DNA of 42,747 bases from Collybiopsis luxurians FD-317 M1 (Eukaryota; Basidiomycota; Agaricomycetes; Agaricales; Omphalotaceae): contig KN834862.1 of NCBI GenBank assembly GCA_000827265.1, positions 101,993-144,739 of the forward strand, written 5' to 3'. The notes under the pieces were generated by a model that saw nothing but the letters and a program-made list of their open reading frames with translations, did no database searches and was not told the DNA's origin. Position numbers and translations under genes: made by a program. This document shows, piece by piece, positions 32,754-42,747 of the stretch; positions within the stretch are counted from its first letter, which is position 1; each line of letters opens with the position of its first letter.

Positions 32754-33450
32754 TGTTATGCCCTACACTATTTTTTCCACTCTTTCCAACCAGTACACTC
32801 ATCCCATGACTCGATAATAGTCTTACCAATCAATTTGGCTCTCCAAATCTGACACACGCATTTCGCGAGGTGAACTAACCGGTTGCTCATTCCAAACTTC
32901 TATTCACAAGACCACATGTTGTCCTGCAGAGTATAAAAGCCTTGTACCTACATCTCTCACAATAATGCTGTTATTACCTGAACTATCTTGACCTGTGCTG
33001 TTTCTATTCTCTTGTTCACTAGTTTCTAATATTATTCTGCTTAACACTGAGTCAAGCAAATCCCATTGACACCGAGTCACTGGCCTATCTACCTCTCACT
33101 TGTTGAACTGATCAACAAGACTATTCGACTGCCGTAGCCTTTTGAATATTCCATCTCGTAGGGTAAACGGACACCAAGTCATGAACCTCCCAAGTCAACC
33201 CTCGTTAATACCATCTTAACGAGTTCTCTCAATATACTATTTCTAGTTGCACTGAGCTACTAGATTTATTATTCGACACTCGAGGATCATTCCTCCACAT
33301 CCAATACCAAAACCGTACAGGACTCGTTCACCTGTCGTACGTAGTGACTCCCCATTGCGTATTCTGTCTCAGCTGTGGTATAATAAAATACTTTCTATTC
33401 ATTGAACCTGCTACAAGTTTCTAACAACAAAGGTAGTAAAGGTCCTAACA
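32754..33450 (+). repeat. 3' LTR of element B
   Basis: 697 bp, TGTTATG to CCTAACA, partner of 19686-20372. It keeps the TATAAAA box and the AATGCTGTTATT self-primer word. Differences from the 5' copy are mostly transitions plus a small insertion. Confidence 0.9.
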
Positions 33451-33455
33451 CTGGA
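33451..33455. repeat. Target-site duplication of element B, right copy
   Basis: CTGGA, identical to 19681-19685, directly after the final CA of the 3' LTR. Confidence 0.9.
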
Positions 33456-33703
33456 CTAGTCCAAGAAATTTTTGGACATCATTGAAGTTTCATGGAGTCC
33501 TCCACTCCTGAATCTTCTGCATTTTGTCCATATCAGCATGGACACCCTTGTCATCAATGAGATGACCAAGGCAGTCAAGTGAGTTGGCATAAAGTTCACA
33601 TTTCTTGCTCTTGAGGTAGAATTTTTGTTCTTTCAATCTCTCGAATGCCAGTTTCAGATGGTGTTCATGATTCTCAATGGAATCACATCTGGAAAACTAC
33701 CTT
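33456..33703 (-). mobile_element. Element A reverse transcriptase fragment, beyond element B
   Basis: The minus strand encodes the RT region after the YxDD motif: DSIENHEHHLKLAFERL, then CLGHLIDDKGVHADMDKM, ending in KFLGLVQ. The last residues join the YLSAYMPN start of the left part once element B and one target duplication are removed. One in-frame TGA follows EWRTP. Upstream of FSRCDSIE (near 33703) the RT homology stops abruptly, so the 5' part of element A was lost by deletion or a further rearrangement. Confidence 0.8.
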
Positions 33704-33775
33704 TGGCCCAGGGTAGCCAAGACATCCCTAGAGGTCCCCAGGATTTAGCCCTTAACCTAGGCATCTTTGGGAGCT

Positions 33776-33903
33776 TTGGGCACCCTGGGCACCCTGGGCA
33801 CCCTGGGCTACAGCCAAAATCCTAGAGACCTTCAGGCTCTCTGAGGGTCCCTCAGGCTATGGCTAAAATCCTAGAGATCTTCAGGGTCTCTGAGGGTCCC
33901 TCA
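33776..33903. repeat. Minisatellite: 9-bp units and a 49-bp tandem pair
   Basis: GGGCACCCT occurs three times in a row from about 33778. Next come two 49-bp tandem copies (33806-33854 and 33855-33903), each starting GGCTA and ending GAGGGTCCCTCA, with a few transitions between them. They sit at the broken end of element A. Confidence 0.75.
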
Positions 33904-34223
33904 CAAGTACCCTATGTGTCTTTTCATTGTCCCTGGACATCCCCAGGGTCATTCATACATATTTATATTGACATTTATTTATAACATCATGAATTTATTA
34001 TTTGCTCAGTAATATTTCAATTATACAGATTGTGGAATTTAACCCAGTAGTAGTAACAAAAAAACTATTGAATTCAATATATGGAACACCACTAAGCAAA
34101 GTCCTCATCTGACAACTCCAATTTGAGAAAAGGCCTGGCCATTTTCTCAGCATCTGAATTGGATCCAGAACTCTGGCAAGAATGGGACTGCCTAACTCTA
34201 GAAAATACTGTAATCATATGATC
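33904..34223. other. Spacer after the element A break
   Basis: AT-rich sequence with no open frame of note. It lies behind the stop codon of the deaminase gene, so part of it may be that gene's 3' UTR. Confidence 0.5.
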
Positions 34224-36035
34224 TCAAAGTTTCACCAAGATTGCCTCAGGCACACCAAAAGGAGGAGCCCAAGGATGGAAGGTGGCATGGGTACCAGGCA
34301 AATGAAACTGGATTGGATCCTCTAACTCAGTTTCACTCAGCTCATGCATATCCCAGCAGAGAGCACAGCACTTCTTGCCTGTCGCAATTGAGTCTGGGTC
34401 CTACCAGATGAAAATCAGAAAACGACAGGCTAGAATCAGGAAAATAAATTTACCATAGAGTCTGAAGATTGCTCCGACATTATCCATCCCATTAGCGCCG
34501 TTTCTGCATGAATGGTCAGATACCTTGCTCTCTTACTCAGTTGCGAAACCTCTTTTTCTGTCCACTCTCTTTTCAGCGCCACAGCTTTGAGTACGGACCG
34601 GCATTCCTCATTGCTAAAATGAAATACTGACATTTTACCGCAGTGGAGCTGATGGAAACGGATGCTCGGGGAAGAAAATGAGTGGCGGTGGTGATAAAGG
34701 GCAATGCTAGATGTATGCCAGGCCAAAACTGTACCTAGGGTGTGAAGAACATGATCGGTATGCAACTCGTCTTGTTCATGCAAGTCTGAAGGTGAAAATG
34801 AGAAAGGCTGAGTTTATGCTCCATCTGAAGTACTTACACTCTGACTCGACCTCTGTAAGGAGTATGACTCTGCTAGATTGCCCATCGCTTTTGGCCTTCC
34901 GTACATTGAACTCTGCATGAAATTAAATACATATGGGGCTACAGGAAACATAAACAACATACCAGCGTTCTGCAATGCCCGAAGGAGTGTGATATGAGGG
35001 TGGAGCAATAAATGCTTCAGCAACGGTTGGAGCTCATAGAGGATGCTGATGTACAAACAGATAACGATCAGCTCTTGACATCCTGGCTGATCTTCCCTTG
35101 GGCAATACGCAGGGAGCGGCGGTGAATTATCAGGAGGGGGAGAGGGAGAGGTCTTGGGTATTAATGTGGCCTGCACAAGCATTTGCCATAAATTGATGAA
35201 GATGTTTATCCAGATAGCAAGATTTTCGTAGGTGAGGGAAATCCGGTAGAGGGAATCATGGAAATCCTGTGGCACGAACTCATTCAGAGTTGGAAGCTTT
35301 TCACAGACAAGTCCGTATCTCGAGATGACTGCAACTTGAGCAGGACCCAGGGGGATAATAAAATCTCCTGCAAGGTCAGAATGTTGCAAAATCACATCGA
35401 TGTGATCCATCATCAACTGGAAAGGTAGGACAATCCAATGCGTAGTAAAATTCTGAATTCGCCATATGAACTTCAGAATTGCCCTGCGATGAAATAAAAG
35501 AGGGAGCAACTCGAGGATCTCAGAATCTGGAGCATCTGATATATACTTTAGAATATTCATGGTGTCCTGAATATGAGTTTCAGCTGAAAAATTGCTGAAA
35601 AGAGAACGTGTCAATATTGAAAGCTTTGAAAGTTATGATGACTCACCTGGGGATGGTATTCCAATTCTTCAAAGCCTGTTTCCTGGATCCAGTATCACAA
35701 ACTATCGGGGAGACCGTGAAAGAGGAAGAAAACGGAAGGCCTTTGCCCTCTCCCGTGGGACCCATGTTTTGCGCGATTACTAGCTTGCTAACCATTAGAT
35801 CTTCAGATATTTTGCTGAAAACGGCTATGACAGTGGACGCGGCAGGTGAATCAATGGTCCCAGTGGTAAGAACCGTCGCAATATTATGGAGTAATGCGAG
35901 GGGTCGATGTTCCCGATTGCGCGCTTTGGGTTGAGATTCTTCGAACTGTTTGTGAGACAGTAGAGTTGAAAGTAGAATTATATCGCCTCGAAGGTTGCTC
36001 GAATAAAATTTGGGGGAGCTAGGAACCATATCCAT
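34224..36035 (-). CDS. OTT_1508-like nucleic acid/nucleotide deaminase family protein
   Basis: Five exons on the minus strand: 36035-35647, 35594-34963, 34912-34838, 34785-34454 and 34400-34224. All are GT-AG, phases match and the total is 1605 nt (534 aa). The C-terminal part has HAE at 458-460 and GKKCCALC at 484-491, giving the H-A-E plus C-x2-C zinc and proton-shuttle pattern of cytidine-deaminase-fold enzymes. A PGTHATFHPWAPP tail follows. In fungi this combination is typical of the OTT_1508-like deaminase family. The N-terminal 360 residues are mostly helical and unassigned. No signal peptide or membrane segment is evident. The natural substrate of these fungal proteins is unknown, and roles in nucleic acid editing or conflict systems are only proposed. 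The gene has no visible break. The start at 36035 is the first ATG of the frame. Confidence 0.7.
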
Positions 36036-36325
36036 CAATAGTATGGTGGTGGCAAAAGAAGTTTGATAAATGAGTCATTCCGATTTCCTGACCATGTGAA
36101 ATGAAACAATTTGGGCACTTAAATTGTTCCGGTGGTATTACATGAACACATTTTGGATACAGCTAAGTACAGAATAAGAGTACATTGATTAACGCAACAC
36201 GGGAAGTATTCATGAGCATAACTTATCAGAAGCCAGGGTGTGAACGGTCATACAAAGACATGCGCTGATCAGGGAAGGGATGTACATGCAAATCAGAGGA
36301 TGTCCTGCACGACGGGAAAGAGTCC

Positions 36326-37160
36326 CTATTCTGTAGGCGATGAAATGGATGGACACCATTTCTCGATCAATTTACTGGTAGCATTGAGCTTGACCAGACT
36401 GGCACATACCCATAACTCCCCAGGAAGCTCCGTGAGATTATTCTCGTGTACATCGAACTCTTCCAACCTCTTCAATCTCCTGATCCCTCCTGGCAGCCTT
36501 TCCAACCCGTCATCGGTGCAGGATAGTCTCTCAAGGCACTCCAAGTCTCCGATGGTAGAAGGGAGGGATTTAATATTATTATGTGAGAGGTTGAGTTGGC
36601 GGAGTGATGGTAAAGAGGATAGCACTTCAGGAGAGATAGAGGAGAGTTTTGCATAGCTGACGTCCAGCAACTCTAGAGTAGAATAAGGTGCAGGGTGTCC
36701 AATAGACTGCGACACAACCAGTAGTTCTGTAATCTCATTATACGACGCATCTATCGTATTCAAGCACAGGCCCAAGCACAGACTGATTCCACACAAACTG
36801 TTATGATCTGCCGAGAGCTTCTCTAGCTTGGGTAACATCCCAATTACTGTTAAATCGCCGATTCCATTCCGCCTACAGTTGAGGCGCTTTAAAGATACAA
36901 GAGACAATGCAGCTGGTGGTATGGATGTGATCTGGTTCCTCGCTATGATAAGATGCTCGAGATTGCACAACTGTCCTAAATCTTCCAGAAGCTCAGCAAT
37001 GTTGTTGAACAAGATATCAAGATTGCGAAGATTTTCTAATTGACACAACAGTTGGGAGGACGCAAAACTTGTTGTTCGACATGTTTAGCATTGTCAAACT
37101 CCTGAGTCTCAGGAAATGCCATTCCTCCTGTTCCCAGTGCCAACGGTAAAAGTGGAATTA
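36326..37160 (-). pseudogene. Leucine-rich-repeat fragment of fungal adenylate cyclase type
   Basis: The minus strand encodes about nine LRRs, with words such as LEHLIIARNQITSIPP, LKRLNCRRNGIGDLTVI, LEKLSADHNSLCGISLCLG, LNTIDASYNEIT and LVKLNATSKLIEKW. These match the order of repeats in fungal adenylate cyclase (the Ras-responsive LRR region), as I know the family. The first repeat (LRSLTMLNMSNNKFCVLP, from about 37150) is in another frame, so a single-base shift lies near 37055-37065. The frame ends at 36326, and neither the PP2C-like domain nor the cyclase domain follows. It is therefore a fragment, not a working cyclase. An unrelated LRR protein is the alternative. Confidence 0.6.
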
Positions 37161-37186
37161 ACGGAAGTGATAGAGGTGGTAGATGC

Positions 37187-37520
37187 AGGAAATATGAAGA
37201 AACGTGGGAAGTACCGCCGGTGCCAGTGGATGTGCCTGTTGAGGCAGAACAAAATGAGGGGACCTCCTTAGATGATGAGGAAGTCGTCTCCCAAGTTCAC
37301 CAACTTCTGCCAACTCGTCGTCATCCAGGTCCAAATGACTTGGCCATACAAAGACCATAGGTCTCCCACCACCAAACCCACTTCTCCCTTCAGGCCTCGA
37401 GCTACTGATGCCGGAATCAGCATGCTTCATGCTATCTTCTGAGCTAGAGTAATGCTCTTCCTCTGCCTCGGGGTCACCAGAATCTATGGGCTGAACATCC
37501 CATGATTGGGTGGAATCCAA
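37187..37520 (-). pseudogene. Acidic fragment, possibly adenylate cyclase N-terminus
   Basis: A minus-strand frame with SWDVQPIDSGDPEAEEEHYSS and SEDSMKHADSGISSS, then a low-complexity tail. Serine/acid-rich SW...YSSSE words occur in the N-terminal region of mushroom adenylate cyclases, and the order relative to the LRR fragment would be right. The Ras-associating region between them is missing. The assignment is weak. Confidence 0.25.
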
Positions 37521-37784
37521 GAGGGTGAATTGGATGGTCAGATTTTGGGGTTGGGATTGAGATCATGGTTAGTGGGGGGCGTTGAACCTGAAGAGTTGGG
37601 TTGAGCGTAAGAATTCATGTGATTATCGTTATCAGTTCCATTGAAGCCGTTCGTTACACCAGCGCCATTCTGACCACCATGTAACCAGGACTTCGGCATT
37701 GAGTTCGAGATTATCACATTCAAGTCTTTGCCGTGCTGATTCTCTCCTGGAATAACAGTCTGCAAAGATGTCATCACCATTGTC

Positions 37785-40700
37785 GAGGCCAGGTCTGCTA
37801 AAAACTTGTCCAAATCCACATTCCACATGTCCTTTGGCAACTTTTTAGGCAGAACCATTATTTCTGTTTGCTGGTCGTCGGCTTGTCAACGAAGTTTTTC
37901 CATCTGAAAATGTATTGGATCAATGCTATCGCACAGTAATAAGGAAAAATGAAGTCACCTTTTCCTTCGTTAGGCTGTAGATGGGCATGTTCAACAGACA
38001 GTCCTAGTTGCTGGTAGATGTTGACTCTCCCATGTCATCTTCCTCGTCCTCGTCTTCAGCTTCAGCCACATTCGAAGTAGCAGCAACCTTGGCCTTTTTG
38101 GGGATTGGAACGAACTTGTGAGCTTTCAGATCCATGACAATGCCAGCTTTCTTTCGCGCGTTAAGCGACACTTTCTTGTCGACGATCATCTGAATGAAAC
38201 GACAGTCACAATGGCCAGGGAGACTTGAAGTTTACACTTTCAACAAGCATTCCTACTGGTCATAATAAAACTGTCAGGGCAGTCGCTTGGTCCCCTTCAG
38301 GAAACACTCTCGCAACAGCGTCGTTTGACTCGAATATCGGGATCTGGGAATGGGAAATAGATGAAGACAGAAATCTAGGTGAATGGGAATGTGCGAGTTT
38401 ATTGGAGGGCCACAAAACAGAGTGTAAAAGTGTGGCCTATTCAAGTACAGGAACACTTCTCGTGAGCTTGCTCAGAGAGGCATTCATGGACTCTTTGCAT
38501 CACTCCCAGCAAGTGATCCTGCACAAGGATAGTAAAAAATCCATCCTAGCGGACTAGACAAAAATTATTCCTACCTTTCGCTTCTGATAGTATGACAGTC
38601 GAGAGGGATAAAACTCTTCCAAGATTGCTTCTGGTGACTCATATTTCTGAATTTTCCCATCCAGGTCAAAACAAATCATGTTACCGGTAGAGACTTTGGA
38701 GATCAGTTTGAAGTATTCGAGGAGCCCCTTCTCTTCAGCTTTCGCAACTTCCTTAGCATCCATCTGGACTACAAAGTGGACGTTCTCATTGGCATGATGT
38801 TCTTGGTAGTTCTACAGTAGTCAACTCAATAATGATAAAAAATTAATAAGATTTGAACAGATACCTTGACCGATCCGTCTGTTTTTTTGCCGCCAGCCAT
38901 CATAGCCTCAAGTTCACTCTTAAAGGTCTGTGTCCATTTGTGAATTGGAAGTTCGGTAATCTCTACCATGGTATCATCGAGCTTGGTAATAACACCTGAG
39001 ATGTCGTACTTGTTTTTTGCGGATTGCTTGATTTTGCCTTTGAATCCTCGCCACCACAGATGCATAGGGACAAGTTCTTCATCATTCATGAGGCGTCGGA
39101 TGTTTGAGACAATATCGACGGGGTTAAAGCTGGGAATGTTTGTACTCCAACCTTGACATCAAGTCAGCGAGAACATGAGGTCACGAAAGAATCACTTACC
39201 AGTTCCTATACCTTCAGCCCCGTTGATGAGCACCATGGGAACAACTGGCATATAAAATTCAGGCTCAATGAGTTGATTGTTGTCATATTGAGGGTTAAGT
39301 AGAGGGTCGTCATCAGGATGGAAAATTGTTTGAGCGATGGACATGGGCAGGGTATTAATGTACCTGCCCGAGGCATGATCTTTGCCACCTTGGTCCCTCG
39401 TTCCGAACTGACCACTGGGGAACATTAGATTCAAGTTGTTACTGCCGATGAAGTCTTGGGCAAGCGCGACAATTGCTTGAGTCAAGCTCATATCACCGTG
39501 GTGATAAGCCACATGCTCTGCGACATAACCAATGAGTTGCATGACCTTGAAGAGTAGAATTTAGCATCTCAAAAGCTGCAGGTAATATCTGAACCACAAA
39601 ACCTTAATCTCCTTTTTGAGATTCCTCTTGAAGCAAGCCCATATAATCTTCCTCTGGCCGGGTTTCAATCCATCAGCAACAGAAGGAATGGACCGAACAT
39701 TACCAGCCATTGAGAACAGGATGAGCTCCTTGTTGACAAACTCGGAGTATGGGATCTCCTCGAGTTGATGGTCCAAGAAGGTGCCGGGCTATGCCAGGAC
39801 AATCTGAGTGAGAGTCAAAGGTAGGGAAGCCTGGGGGAAACTTACCCTGAACTGTCAAAGCCATTCCTTCCAGTCGTCTGCCTTCTTCTTGCTAAAAGCC
39901 AGTTCAATCAACTCTCGGTCTCCTTCCTGGGTGGGGGCGAAAGGGATGACATGCTTGGCCATATCACTAAAGTAGCCACGGGCATCGGCATCGGTACTTG
40001 TACCCAATCCCTGGAACAGTCTTGAGTAGGAGAAGATACAAAGGATTTGGATTCTTACCTTGAAATATTTACTCTCCCATTTGTTGGAACCGGGGGTGTC
40101 TTTTAACCACTGCTCATACTCTGGAATGGTGAAAAAGTCTTTACGTTGCTTCCCTTTCAAAACCTAAATGACCTGAAATCAGAATCAGAAATAACAAAAT
40201 GTCATACAACTCACCCGAACAATAGGCGTAACAAATTCCACCAAAAAGTCAGGGACCTTGAGGAGCGATGGATAGAAATGGTCGAGGAAGTTGATCAACA
40301 AGCCTTTAATATGGGAACCATTGCGATCCTAAGTAGATGCAATCAGTGAAAGCATAATTTTGCAACATCCGGAACCATACCTGATTGGTCATTATCATCA
40401 GTCGCCTGTAGCGTAGGCTCAATACGTTTGAGTAATCCTTGTTGTGCTGCAATCCCATAATCTTCTTGATGTTCTGGATTTCTTCGTTCTTCATGATTTG
40501 ATCGTGTCGAGCCTCTTGTACATTCAACAATTTGCCTTGAAGGGGAAAAACTCCAAAGTTATTATGTCCAACAACACCTAGACCTGCGATAGCAAGTGCT
40601 TTTGCAGAATCTCCTTCAGTGAGAATCAGCGTGCAATCTTTCCCATTCTTTGTCCCAGCATTGTTCGCATCAGAAAGTTTCGGGAGCCCAGTTAACCTGA

Positions 40701-42280
40701 GCAGGGCATTAGTTTAATGCCGAAAGACAGGGCGTGGATCACCTACCGACTACACTTGCTTCCGTCAGTTTTCTTGATTTGCTGGTCAGCTTTGAACTTT
40801 GCTCAGTTGAGGATATTCTTGACGATCGGAGATTTCTGAACTGCAATAAAAGTCAGCAACAATTCAATGCATCTCTATCAAGATATCTACCTTTCTTCAT
40901 AAAATCATCCAAAAGCACCGGTTTAGTTCCAAACTTGGAAGCAGGCAGCATGAGCGTCTCCTTTGTCTGACTGTTGAAAGTGAGGTTTTCAATCAAAGAC
41001 TTGATGAAAATTCACATGTAGTTCTTGATCTGACCCACTTTAGCGGTAGTGGCCTTATTCTTTCTTCCGATAGCAGTGATTAGGTTCTTCACTATCTGGT
41101 CCGCCATGATCTGCCATGAGGTTGACGCGAGTTCAACCTTTGGTGGTAGAGATGGAATTGGCAAAAGAGACTTGCATAAAGTTACAACTTCCCAACGAGG
41201 ATGAACCTGCTTATAAATGACCATCTGCTTCATTGAGCAGCGCCGCCTGACCGCTCAGCAGCTTCAGCCGAGACTGAGTTGAGATACAACTCCACATAAG
41301 ACTTGAAGTTTTTGACCTTCAAGTGCTCATCATTGAGGAAGACCTTGATGTCCTTTACCATACCAGCCATGTCGTAGATGCGCTTTTGTAAAAGTCCAGC
41401 CATGTCGTCGTCAATCGAGTCCATGCTGAACCGTTTAAGGTCGGGGCAAAATGTAACACGAGTGAACTCCTTGCCCTTGGAGTTCTTTGTGATCTTTGCC
41501 TTTCTGCACTTGCTCATATTGTCTGTCCACGTCTGCTTGTACTTTTGGCCGGTATTCTTGTCCACGGTTTCGATAGTGAATTCATGGGAGTAGATGTTGG
41601 CGAGCTTGGCTCCATAACCATTATGACCACCAGTGAGTTTCTTCTCGTCATCGTCATAGTTGGAACCAGAAAGAAGATGACTGAAAATGAGCTTGGGAAT
41701 GTAGATCTTTTCGGTGTTGTGAATTTCAATAGGAATACCCTTTCCATTGTTATACACCGAGATGATGCCTTCATTAATGTCAATGGTGACCTTGAATGTG
41801 TCCATGTTGGAGTTGTTGATCTGAAAAAGTGGTCAAGTTGAGGGCTAAGTATGCAATAAATGGCGCACCTTATTATCGGCAGCGTTGACGAGAATTTCAT
41901 CTACAATTTTGAAGAAACCCGGAATGTATCGAACCTCATGATGAACCATACGCTTAGAGTCAGCATCGTAGGTCCACATCATCTGTGTGATGGTCTCGAC
42001 ACTGCCAATATAAGAATTGGGTTGTTTCAAGATGTGTTCGAGTTGAGTCAACTGCAGGAGAGTCAAGTCAGTAGGATGGCAACAAAAATGGATAATGACG
42101 CACCTTCTGGTATGTATCAGAGACGGTCTTCTCCTTTTTTGCGGGAGCAAGGTCTTCTTTCATCAGAGGCACTCCATCATCTATCCCTCTCCTCTCATCC
42201 TCATCCACAGCATCTTCATCCAGCTGATCCGGTAAAGCCAATGCAAAAAACCCCGATACGTGTTGTAGACCGTTTTGCAA
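37785..42280 (-). pseudogene. Decayed DNA topoisomerase II gene
   Basis: Topoisomerase II passes one DNA duplex through another with ATP. Most of the protein can be followed from 42280 leftward: TYQK then LTQLEHILKQPNSYIG, the GHKL ATPase (DEILVNAADNK; TGGHNGYGAKL), TOPRIM (LTEGDSAKALAIAGLG), the breakage-reunion region with the active Tyr context (ASGRYINT), and the tail (SLTKEK; KDMWNVDLDKF). Many introns are kept, so it is a DNA-level copy and not a retrocopy. Breaks: a stop after GGAAQ (41230), a deletion and frameshifts at about 41110-41210, a TGA after KNYM (41012), TOPRIM acids changed (TNQDRNGS where TDQDHDGS is usual; 40384 and 40320), an insertion at 38197-38568, and TAG after STSN (38004). 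It cannot make an active enzyme. A working copy should exist elsewhere. Confidence 0.85.
38225..38470 (+). pseudogene. Fragment of a Cia1/CIAO1-type WD40 gene
   Basis: The plus strand encodes about 80 residues matching the second and third WD40 blades of Cia1, the scaffold that hands iron-sulphur clusters to cytosolic and nuclear targets. Words: PTGHNKTVRAVAWSPSG, LATASFDSNIGIWEWEID, GEWECASLLEGHKTECKSV and AYSSTGTLL. The match ends at GTLLVS; the rest of the frame is unrelated. It lies inside the topoisomerase II pseudogene in the opposite direction, replacing about 20 codons of it between YYQKRK and RFIQMIVDKK. No start, other blades or stop of Cia1 are present. Confidence 0.75.
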
Positions 42281-42747
42281 AAGCTGGTGATAGGCCTTTG
42301 CTCACGTGCAGCGGCTCATCCGGCATTCTGCTAGCCTCTCTGCCGATGCATCGGCGGTGCGGCGTCTTGCTTTGACCTACCAAAAGTGGTTATTTCCAGA
42401 ACCTGCCACTCAGGATGCTTATTCAGCCACGGCGCACCCAGCAGGTGGGTGTTTTGCAAAAAACGTCGACAAGTAATCACACTAGACGAATGGGTGTTTT
42501 GCAAAAAACCTCAACAACTTGGCTCTCCCAAAAAAAATGCCAAATACATAGTAGGGTGTATATACAGGAAATCATAGGTAGGCTATCTACAACTTCTGCT
42601 TTTTTTGAGCAGGTCTCATCTGATCCTCTATTACAGCTTCCTTCAAGCAGTCCAGCACCCAAGTGACATCCTTAACCAAAGCTTCCCACCGAGAGTCAGC
42701 ACTGTCCATTTCATATTACCAGAGCAAACNTGCAAGGACACTGAGAA
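42281..42747. other. Upstream of the topoisomerase II pseudogene, with short repeats
   Basis: No coding sequence recognised. GGGTGTTTTGCAAAAAAC occurs twice, at about 42446 and 42492. A shorter relative (GTTTTGCAAAAGC) lies near 42272. The word is nearly self-complementary. One base at 42730 is undetermined. Confidence 0.5.

Larger units (their letters stand above)
19686..33450 (+). mobile_element. Element B: 13.8-kb Ty3/gypsy chromovirus with antisense genes
   Basis: Complete element with two LTRs and a CTGGA target duplication, inserted in the reverse transcriptase of element A. Order: 5' LTR, self-primer binding site, very long gag, pol (protease, RT, RNase H, integrase, chromodomain), polypurine-like tract, 3.6 kb of antisense coding sequence, polypurine tract, 3' LTR. 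It is about twice the usual length of fungal gypsy elements. It is inactive: more than ten in-frame stops, nearly all TGA where CGA is expected, and catalytic residues altered at CpG sites. Confidence 0.9.

Noticed and set aside
33766..33808. CRISPR-like or coding glycine-histidine repeat
   Set aside because: The units are contiguous 9-mers without spacers in a eukaryotic context, so it is a minisatellite.
37538..37858. Independent small gene
   Set aside because: Its first residues (KDMWNVDLDKF) are the C-terminal tail of topoisomerase II and continue from the preceding exon.

Overview
This window looks like nuclear DNA from a filamentous basidiomycete (Agaricomycetes). The evidence is short (about 45-70 nt) GT-AG introns, a multi-exon cytosolic-type tyrosinase, an F-box protein of the mushroom type, an OTT_1508-like deaminase, and very long Ty3/gypsy chromoviruses eroded by C-to-T change at CpG. 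The genus cannot be named from the sequence. One ambiguous base (n) is at 42730.

Layout. 1-3843: mostly empty, with a ghost of a short-chain dehydrogenase near 2600-2800. 3844-6593: TATA box and a complete 14-exon tyrosinase gene (671 codons plus stop). 7080-8967: a tandem duplicate of its 3' part that lacks the CuA half, so it is a truncated tyrosinase. 10043-13035: an SDR gene and an F-box gene, both on the minus strand. 13600-14143: a broken zinc-finger-like gene. About 14359-19685 plus 33456-33703: element A, a minus-strand chromovirus with an extra ORF behind pol. It is split by element B (19686-33450), a 13.8-kb plus-strand chromovirus with two LTRs and a CTGGA target duplication. 34224-36035: a five-exon OTT_1508-like deaminase. 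36326-37520: fragments resembling the LRR part of fungal adenylate cyclase. 37785-42280: a decayed DNA topoisomerase II gene with a piece of a Cia1-type WD40 gene embedded in it.

The most unusual part is element B. It appears to prime reverse transcription from its own 5' end: 12 nt just behind the 5' LTR are exactly complementary to 12 nt lying 32 nt after the LTR TATA box (Tf1/sushi-like). Between pol and the 3' LTR it carries 3.6 kb with two antisense coding regions. One is a clean five-exon reading frame of 576 codons with GT-AG introns in consistent phase and a six-cysteine cluster. This cassette is bracketed by two similar polypurine tracts. Antisense introns would not be spliced from the genomic RNA, so such a gene could survive retrotransposition.

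Elements A and B are dead. Nearly all in-frame stops are TGA where CGA is expected. In B the altered catalytic residues of protease, reverse transcriptase and RNase H all lie at CpG-to-TpG or CpG-to-CpA positions, while the integrase D,D-35-E triad is intact. The genes likely to be functional here are the first tyrosinase, the SDR, the F-box gene and the deaminase.
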